Origin: a virus
Length of the DNA stretch: 41,338 nucleotides
Direction: 5' to 3' (one strand)
Virus record (IMG/VR): IMGVR_UViG_3300027911_000029
Coordinates: 1 to 41,338 of that record
This document shows positions 36,873-41,338 of this stretch, piece after piece; positions within the stretch are counted from its first letter, which is position 1, and each line of letters starts with the position of its first letter. The position numbers and the translations under genes are program-made. The notes beneath the pieces were generated by a model. It worked only from the letters and a program-made list of their open reading frames with translations, was not told where the DNA came from and ran no database searches.

Positions 36873-37136
36873 CTATTCGAAGGCCTCCAGGGCCATGCCT
36901 TCGGCCGCCGCCTCTACGCGGGCTTCCTCTGCTTCGTCGGGTGCTTCCACGAAGGCCGTCAGCTCCGAGTCGGCGACCAGGCCGCCCAGCGGTTCGTCCA
37001 CCCTGGCGCCCACCAGCACCTCTATGTCGGAGTTCAGAAGACGGACGAGGACACCCTGGTCGTCGACCTCGAGGATCTCGCAGAGGATCTGGGCCAGCTT
37101 GCCCTGGCGCAGCGGCTGGCCGTTAATGTCGAGCAT
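36873..37136 (-). CDS. Small acidic tail-module protein
   Basis: An 87-residue acidic protein. MLDINGQPLRQGKLAQILCE begins a strand-rich domain with VDDQGVLVRLLNSDIEVLVG, like a small SH3-type barrel. The C-terminal 30 residues are Glu/Ala-rich and probably helical. The gene sits between the duplicated-domain protein and gp10-like gene. No family recognised. Confidence 0.55.
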   Translation of the reverse strand: MLDINGQPLRQGKLAQILCEILEVDDQGVLVRLLNSDIEVLVGARVDEPLGGLVADSELTAFVEAPDEAEEARVEAAAEGMALEAFE

Positions 37137-37146
37137 CTCGGTGGGG

Positions 37147-37554
37147 TTACGCGGCCGGGGTTGGCTCAGCTTCCAGCTGTTCCGGCTCTGCCCAGAGCGA
37201 CGTCTTGATGCGTCCCTTCAGCGGGCCGGGCGCGTTCACGTTTTCGCGGCCGTAAGCCTCCACGGCTTCGAGCTGCACCAGCGGCGCGCGGTGGCCGCCG
37301 AGTTTGCTCACGCGAAATGCCAGCGTCACCACGTCATCGACCTTCGGATCCTTGAGGCCGATTTGTTCCGGCTTCGCCCAGAGCGCCGTTTTGGTGCGGC
37401 CCTTCAGTTCACTCTGCACTTGCGGGTTTTCGTGGCCATAGGCTTCGACAGTTTCCAGGCGGACGAGCGGCGAGCGCTGCTCGAGCACTTCGATCACACG
37501 AAAGGGCAGCGAGACCACGCTGCCGAGCGCTAATTTCTGTTTTTCATTGCTCAC
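37147..37554 (-). CDS. Tail-module protein made of two copies of one domain
   Basis: A 135-residue protein composed of two copies of a ~55-residue unit. The first is VVSLPFRVIEVLEQRSPLVR...VEAYGHENPQVQSELKGRTK. The second is VVTLAFRVSKLGGHRAPLVQ...VEAYGRENVNAPGPLKGRIK. Each ends in T(A/S)LWA(K/E)PEQ(I/L). The unit is beta-rich, like an SH3-type barrel. I do not know its function. The position after the tail chaperone suggests a tail-assembly factor. Confidence 0.65.
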   Translation of the reverse strand: MSNEKQKLALGSVVSLPFRVIEVLEQRSPLVRLETVEAYGHENPQVQSELKGRTKTALWAKPEQIGLKDPKVDDVVTLAFRVSKLGGHRAPLVQLEAVEAYGRENVNAPGPLKGRIKTSLWAEPEQLEAEPTPAA

Positions 37555-37563
37555 GGGATTCTC

Positions 37564-37953
37564 CTAAGTTGCGATATTGCTGAAGGTCGACTCCAGCTGT
37601 TGTTTAAACACGGCCATCTCTCCGGGGTCAACATCAAAAGTTTCGCCGGCCTCGATCGCTTCGACGAAGGCGAGCATTTCGTCGCGATCGCTGCTGGCAC
37701 CAGGCATGAAGTCGCTGGGCTTCCACGGGGCGTCATCCTCGCCGCGGTTGATGTTGGCCAGCACCGAGCAAATCATTGCGGCCGGCGCGAACTGTTCCTG
37801 CGCCTGGCACTGTTCTTCCTGCAGCAGCAGGTCCAACTCGCGCGGCGAGCAGCTCAGGAATTCGCCGCGGGTAAATCTGTACCGGATGCGGGCGTGAGCC
37901 CAGACGCGATCGAGATCGGGAGGGTCGGCTCGCTTCCTGGCGTCTTGTTTTCC
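37564..37953 (-). CDS. Tail assembly chaperone, -1 frameshift extension (T part)
   Basis: In the -1 frame relative to the chaperone gene, an open stretch runs from the slip candidate GGAAAAC (37953-37947) to the stop at 37564, exactly 127 codons. It reads RADPPDLDRVWAHARIRYRF, then TRGEFLSCSPRELDLLLQEE and DEMLAFVEAIEAGETFDVDP, clearly protein-like and without its own well-placed start upstream of a TTG. The fusion with the first 185 residues of the upstream gene gives about 312 residues, like lambda gpGT. The slip heptamer is not the perfect X-XXY-YYZ form. Confidence 0.65.
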   Translation of the reverse strand, partial: GKQDARKRADPPDLDRVWAHARIRYRFTRGEFLSCSPRELDLLLQEEQCQAQEQFAPAAMICSVLANINRGEDDAPWKPSDFMPGASSDRDEMLAFVEAIEAGETFDVDPGEMAVFKQQLESTFSNIAT

Positions 37954-38501
37954 GCCGGCTCGCCCGGCGGTGCCACGTTTGGGTCAGGCTTCGCCTTCGG
38001 CATCCAGGCGACCAGCGCTTCAAACATTCTCTCGTTGATCGCGCGGGGCTCGAGTCCGACGCCCAGCTTCGCCTCGAGTTCGGCGAGCGTGAAGGGCGCG
38101 CGCCAGCTGCCATCGGCCTGCTGTTGATGCAGCCCGCACCACAGGCACGCCAGCCAGCGCTCCGGGTCCACGTTCAGCTCGATTTTGCGCCAGGTTTCAA
38201 AAACAAAAAGGCTGTCGCCGAGTAGCTGATCTTCCGCGCGGAATCCGGGACAGAGCAGTTTCTCCTCATCGCCCAGGCGAATGAGCGAGACGCCGGTGTG
38301 ACCGGAACGAAGCACGCCGCAGATGCAGCGCGGATCCGGATCTTCCTGGCGCGGCCGGCTGCGTTCGATGCGCGCCGTCTCTCGCTGGTAGGCGATGACG
38401 GCGCGCATCGGATAGGAGAGTGCCACCACGCGCCCTGCGATCGTGACTTCGACCGGAGGTGGAACGAGGAATTCTTCGCTTGCTTTCACTGCGCGCTCCA
38501 T
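37854..38501 (-). CDS. Tail assembly chaperone (G-like)
   Basis: A 215-residue protein encoded between tail tube and tape measure, the canonical place. The N-terminus contains VEVTIAGRVVALSYPMRAVI, and the middle FETWRKIELNVDPERWLACL and LAELEAKLGVGLEPRAINER, typical of Gp13/G-like chaperones. A CICGVL motif and further Cys are present. The last 30 residues after the slip site are low-complexity, as in other G proteins. It binds the tape measure and tail tube during assembly. The ATG overlaps the tail tube stop (TAATG). Confidence 0.75.
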   Translation of the reverse strand: MERAVKASEEFLVPPPVEVTIAGRVVALSYPMRAVIAYQRETARIERSRPRQEDPDPRCICGVLRSGHTGVSLIRLGDEEKLLCPGFRAEDQLLGDSLFVFETWRKIELNVDPERWLACLWCGLHQQQADGSWRAPFTLAELEAKLGVGLEPRAINERMFEALVAWMPKAKPDPNVAPPGEPAENKTPGSEPTLPISIASGLTPASGTDLPAANS

Positions 38502-38947
38502 TACGACCAGGTCACGGTGACCGGGCCGGAGATCTTCACCGATCCCTTGCCCGTGATGGCCTTGTCAAAAGTCACATCGATGTCGAAGCTGGCCGAGTAG
38601 CCCTGGAAAATCAGCACCGAGCCGTCGGTGGTGGTGAGCCGCCAGTATTGAAACGAAGCCGACGGGCTCGCCTGCAGGCCGCTCAGCAGGTTCTCCGTGG
38701 TGGGATCCGCGGGGTTGATCACGAAGTCGAAGGTGCAGGTGTCAGCCTCGACCATCGTCTTCAGGATCTCCTGGTAGACGGCGCCGCCGCCAATGGCCGG
38801 GCTGTCGAGGTTGGTGATGTCGTCGGTTTTGATTTTGCCGGCCGACAGCTTCACGTTCTTGCACTGCGCAACGTTCGTATAGCTCGATCCGGAAGTTCCT
38901 CCGTTGGCGAGCTTCGAACCGAAGCCAGGAAAGGCGATGGTTGACAT
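38501..38947 (-). CDS. Tail tube protein (copy 1)
   Basis: A 148-residue protein that begins STIAFPGFGSKLANGG and has strands AQCKNVKLSAGKIKTDDITN, DTCTFDFVINPADPTTENLL, FQYWRLTTTDGSVLIFQGYS and a final VKISGPVTVTWS. This is the pattern of the phage tail tube / major tail protein fold (gpV-like). A second, diverged copy lies just upstream (38972-39400). One of the two is likely the main tube subunit. Confidence 0.8.
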   Translation of the reverse strand: MSTIAFPGFGSKLANGGTSGSSYTNVAQCKNVKLSAGKIKTDDITNLDSPAIGGGAVYQEILKTMVEADTCTFDFVINPADPTTENLLSGLQASPSASFQYWRLTTTDGSVLIFQGYSASFDIDVTFDKAITGKGSVKISGPVTVTWS

Positions 38948-38971
38948 GGTGGTTCTCCTTTGAAGTTTTGT

Positions 38972-39400
38972 TTAGGCGTTGCCGGCAGGACCGGTGAGCG
39001 CACCCGACACGCGGATCTTTGCGCTGAAAGCGATGAACTTGTTGAACTCCACTTCCCACGGCACGTATTCGGAGACGTAGCCGGAAAAGCTGTACTGCGT
39101 TCCGTCGGTGAGGATCACCTGGCAGTTGACCAGCGCGAGCTGCGCGTGGGCCTGGCCGAGCTGCAGAATCTGCGTGTTGGCCGGATCCAGCACGCCATCC
39201 ATGTCGATCTCACCCGAGGTGATGCGGACCGCCAGCGGCCGGTCAAAGTTATCGGGCGTCGACACGTTGGTCTGGTCGACGATGGTGGCCTTCGATCCTG
39301 CGGGCTTGAAGCGCCGCAACTGCGCAACCGCGGTCATCACACCGCCCGGCAGCTGCAGATAAAACTTCGAGCCGAATCCAGGTTGTGCTTTCGTCGTCAT
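38972..39400 (-). CDS. Tail tube-like protein (copy 2)
   Basis: A 142-residue protein sharing the opening PGFGSKF, a central PLAVRITSGEIDMDGVLDPA, TDGTQYSFSGYVSEYVPWEV and a final strand (AFSAKIRVSGALTGP) with its neighbour. Low identity outside the ends suggests an old duplication. Tandem tail tube genes are known in some siphoviruses, where one forms the tube and the other caps or decorates it. Here the assignment is open. Confidence 0.7.
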   Translation of the reverse strand: MTTKAQPGFGSKFYLQLPGGVMTAVAQLRRFKPAGSKATIVDQTNVSTPDNFDRPLAVRITSGEIDMDGVLDPANTQILQLGQAHAQLALVNCQVILTDGTQYSFSGYVSEYVPWEVEFNKFIAFSAKIRVSGALTGPAGNA

Positions 39401-39409
39401 TCCGGAAGG

Positions 39410-39835
39410 TCAGGCGGCTTCGGTGTAGAAGGCCTTGAGCCGCAGCAGCGAGCGAAAAATGTAGCCGGCGCCGCCCTGCTCGTAAGGCTCGTCATGGTCC
39501 ATGGGCACATCGACAAATTGAATCGTGGTTCCGTCCGGCAGTGCCCCCGCGTTGAACGTGTTCATCAGGTAGTCGCGCACCGCGTGCGCGAGAGCGTTCG
39601 CGGCGTCCTGCGAGTCGGCGTAAGCGTCGAACTGAATTTCGCCGTCGATCAGCGCGCTGATGCCATCGAGCGTCGATTCCGCCGGCGGCGCCGCCACGCG
39701 ATTCAACACCAGGTACGGCCGCGCTGCCTGCTTCACCGCAACGTTCTTGAAAATGCTTTGCGCCGGCGGCGCTGCCAGTTGCGCAGTGACGGCCGTCGAG
39801 AGCAGCAACTGCTTATAGATTCCGGTCAGGATCAT
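39410..39835 (-). CDS. Tail terminator (DUF3168-like)
   Basis: A 141-residue protein from the ATG at 39835; the longer frame upstream overlaps the preceding gene. MILTGIYKQLLLSTAVTAQL matches the start of the DUF3168/gp17-like tail completion family. RPYLVLNRVAAPP, ISALIDGEIQFDAYADSQDA then ANALAHAVRDYLMNTFNAGA, and a late RSLLRLKAFYTEA complete the pattern. It caps the tail and joins it to the head. Its neighbours are the tail tube genes, and its distance to head closure is explained by the circular join. Confidence 0.78.
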   Translation of the reverse strand: MILTGIYKQLLLSTAVTAQLAAPPAQSIFKNVAVKQAARPYLVLNRVAAPPAESTLDGISALIDGEIQFDAYADSQDAANALAHAVRDYLMNTFNAGALPDGTTIQFVDVPMDHDEPYEQGGAGYIFRSLLRLKAFYTEAA

Positions 39836-39852
39836 TGAACGTTGAGCGTTGA

Positions 39853-41338
39853 CTACTGCACGTAACTGATCCAGCCGACCGCGGTCGGGCTGGTGCCGGT
39901 GAGGACGTAGCAAAGCGCGTTGGCCGAAGGGACGACCGGGCCAGGGCCTGGCCATGAAATCCCCGGCGCAGCGGTGGTCAGCGCCACCGCCTGCGTGAGC
40001 ACCGTGGTGCCGGTCGCACAATTGGTGCCCGTGCCGTATTCGAGAGAGAGAGTTGGAGTCGTGCCACCGCCCTGAATGTAAGCGGCGCAAATATAGATTT
40101 TCTTTCCGGCAGAGAGCGCCACGATCTGGGTCAGCGAAGTGGTCGAAGCGTTGAGTGCAACTGAGTTCAGCGCCCCGTTGTTCGAGCTGCAGCCGTTGGT
40201 CGTCGATCGAAATGCGGTGTAGAGGTTGCCCGCGTTGTCTTGCTGCAGCGGCAGCGTCTGCCCCGTCGAAGGCCCTGGTGCGGCCGAGTTGTACATGCCG
40301 CCGATCACGTCGGTATAGTTCGGCGCCGTGCCGGGCACAGTGCCGGCCATCGCCGTCGCCGGCAGGTTGGAGAGCGGAGACGCGGGCAGCGTGGCCCAGT
40401 AAGGCGTGACGGTGGCCGTTCCGGTGATCGCCGTCGAGAGATCAGCGCGCACGTTCACAAAGCCCTGGGTGAGAATCAAAAAGGGCTGGTTCGTGGTCGC
40501 GACCAGCGTGTACGGATTCGTGAGCTGCGCCAGCGTGTTCGGGTTGAGGACCTGCGCGACCGGGATGGTCACCCAGTTCACGTTGTCATAAGTGCCTTGC
40601 CAGGTGACCACGCCGCCGGTGACGGTCGACGTCTGATCGAGTTGCGCCAGCACCGCGGGTGCGCCGGCGAGCTGCCCTTGCGTCGTGGTGCCGGTCGGAT
40701 ATTGAAACGTTCCGGCGCCGGTCGCGCTGGTCCAGGCTGCACCCGTCTTGAATTGGATCCCAGGAAAGTTGAGCTGATTGCCGGCCTGATCGAGCTGCTC
40801 GGCCACGGTCTGCGCAGTTGTCGGTGCCGGCTGCGAGGCATTGTATTGCCCGAGGATCGCGACGCCGTTGGTGGGCGCGGATCCCGCGGCCACCGTGGAA
40901 TCGAGAGAGGCGCCGGTGTTGCCGACAACGCCGACCTTTTGCACGCCGCTCGCGGCCGTCGCAGCCGAAGAACCGCCGATCTGCGCCACGTTGACGGATT
41001 GGTTCGCAGCCAGCGCGACGTTCAGCGCTGCCGTGGTGTTGGGCTGGTTGGGGCTGATCTGAACCACAATCGATTTGTCGGCCGCGGCCGCAGCGGTGCT
41101 CGCAGCCTTCACTGCGACCGGTCCGTTGGTGCCGTCGGTGAGCGCCTCATAGAGCGGATTGGTCGCGCCCGTGGAAGCGCCGCCGACCTGGTTCACGTTG
41201 ACGCTCTGATTCGCGGCGAGAGAGGAATCGTTGGAGACGGTGACGCGCGGAATTCCAGCGCCGCCCGCGCCTGTGCCGGTTACGGGGCTGCTGCCGCCGA
41301 TCTGGGCCACGTTGACCGACTGATTCGCAGCCAGCGCG
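39853..41338 (-). CDS. 3' part of the large repeat-containing virion-operon protein (enters at the window end)
   Basis: The frame is open to base 41338, so the start lies outside. The first residues (ALAANQSVNVAQIGGSSPVT) continue the module seen at 1-150. Copies of ANQSVNV(N/A)Q(V/I)GG are visible at about 41305, 41200 and 40990. A beta-rich region follows (VVTWQGTYDNVNWVTIPVAQ then FVNVRADLSTAITGTATVTP), and a C-terminal domain has ALSAGKKIYICAAYIQGGGT with four Cys. This resembles secreted or surface beta-domains. With the 280 residues at 1-840 and about 22 missing, the protein would have about 797 residues. Confidence 0.75.
   Translation of the reverse strand, partial: ALAANQSVNVAQIGGSSPVTGTGAGGAGIPRVTVSNDSSLAANQSVNVNQVGGASTGATNPLYEALTDGTNGPVAVKAASTAAAAADKSIVVQISPNQPNTTAALNVALAANQSVNVAQIGGSSAATAASGVQKVGVVGNTGASLDSTVAAGSAPTNGVAILGQYNASQPAPTTAQTVAEQLDQAGNQLNFPGIQFKTGAAWTSATGAGTFQYPTGTTTQGQLAGAPAVLAQLDQTSTVTGGVVTWQGTYDNVNWVTIPVAQVLNPNTLAQLTNPYTLVATTNQPFLILTQGFVNVRADLSTAITGTATVTPYWATLPASPLSNLPATAMAGTVPGTAPNYTDVIGGMYNSAAPGPSTGQTLPLQQDNAGNLYTAFRSTTNGCSSNNGALNSVALNASTTSLTQIVALSAGKKIYICAAYIQGGGTTPTLSLEYGTGTNCATGTTVLTQAVALTTAAPGISWPGPGPVVPSANALCYVLTGTSPTAVGWISYVQ
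40975..41338 (-). repeat. Module repeat shared with window start (1-150)
   Basis: A segment of about 150 bp starting with the ANQSVNVNQVGGASTGATNP codons (about 41220 downward) is close to 88% identical to bases 1-150, by eye. It includes the strings AGCGGTGCTCGC, CACTGCGACCGGTCCG and CCGCCGACCTGGTTCACGTT. This repeat is the probable reason why assembly ended here. Confidence 0.8.

Overview
The window looks like an almost complete genome of a tailed dsDNA phage (HK97-fold capsid, siphovirus-type tail). It is GC-rich, tightly packed, and nearly every gene is on the minus strand. Host assignment is inference. The GC content, the sec-type secreted proteins, a plus-strand cargo gene and a bacterial-type tRNA next to a transposase remnant suit a Gram-negative soil bacterium, and Acidobacteriota is my best guess, at low confidence. 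Both window ends lie inside the same repeat-containing minus-strand gene, whose 5' part is at 1-840 and whose 3' part is at 39853-41338. Aligning its repeat copies predicts that only about 68 nt are missing between the ends. The contig is therefore best read as a circular or circularly permuted genome of about 41.4 kb that an assembler broke in a repeat.

Read along the minus strand from about 25.5 kb downwards, the layout is as follows. (1) Control and early region, 26.5-16.5 kb: a divergent switch with GTTTGTTAACAAAC-type palindromes, an orphan OmpR/PhoB-type DNA-binding protein, a serine recombinase, a putative replication or regulatory protein, and a run of about ten very small genes. Many of these are joined by ATGA overlaps and carry Cys-pair zinc motifs. 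A DUF6745-like protein with a 58-unit Asp/Ala-Ala-Arg/Leu array and its small partner close the region. (2) A foreign-looking segment at 15.8-16.45 kb with two look-alike hairpins, a class II (Leu-bodied) tRNA whose anticodon reads UGG, and the 3' end of an IS1595-like transposase. (3) Packaging and head, 15.8-0.9 kb: HNH endonuclease, P27-type small terminase, large terminase, portal, prohead protease with a 17-cysteine tail, major capsid protein, decoration-like proteins, a giant secreted repeat protein, connector and head-tail joining protein. (4) After the wrap, the tail module, 41.3-27.8 kb: tail terminator, two tail-tube-like proteins, tail assembly chaperone with a probable -1 frameshift, tape measure, minor tail proteins, NlpC/P60-like protein and tail tip. 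(5) Lysis, 27.8-26.5 kb: T4-type lysozyme, 3-TM holin and a small membrane coiled-coil protein.

The genes form a standard cos-type siphovirus morphogenesis and lysis programme. I recognise no polymerase, helicase or primase, so replication probably relies on the host. The unusual parts are the noncanonical tRNA, the two-state repeat array in the DUF6745-like protein, the sec signal peptides on several genes inside the virion operon, the Cys-rich protease tail, and two short plus-strand promoter-terminator units embedded in the minus-strand early operon.
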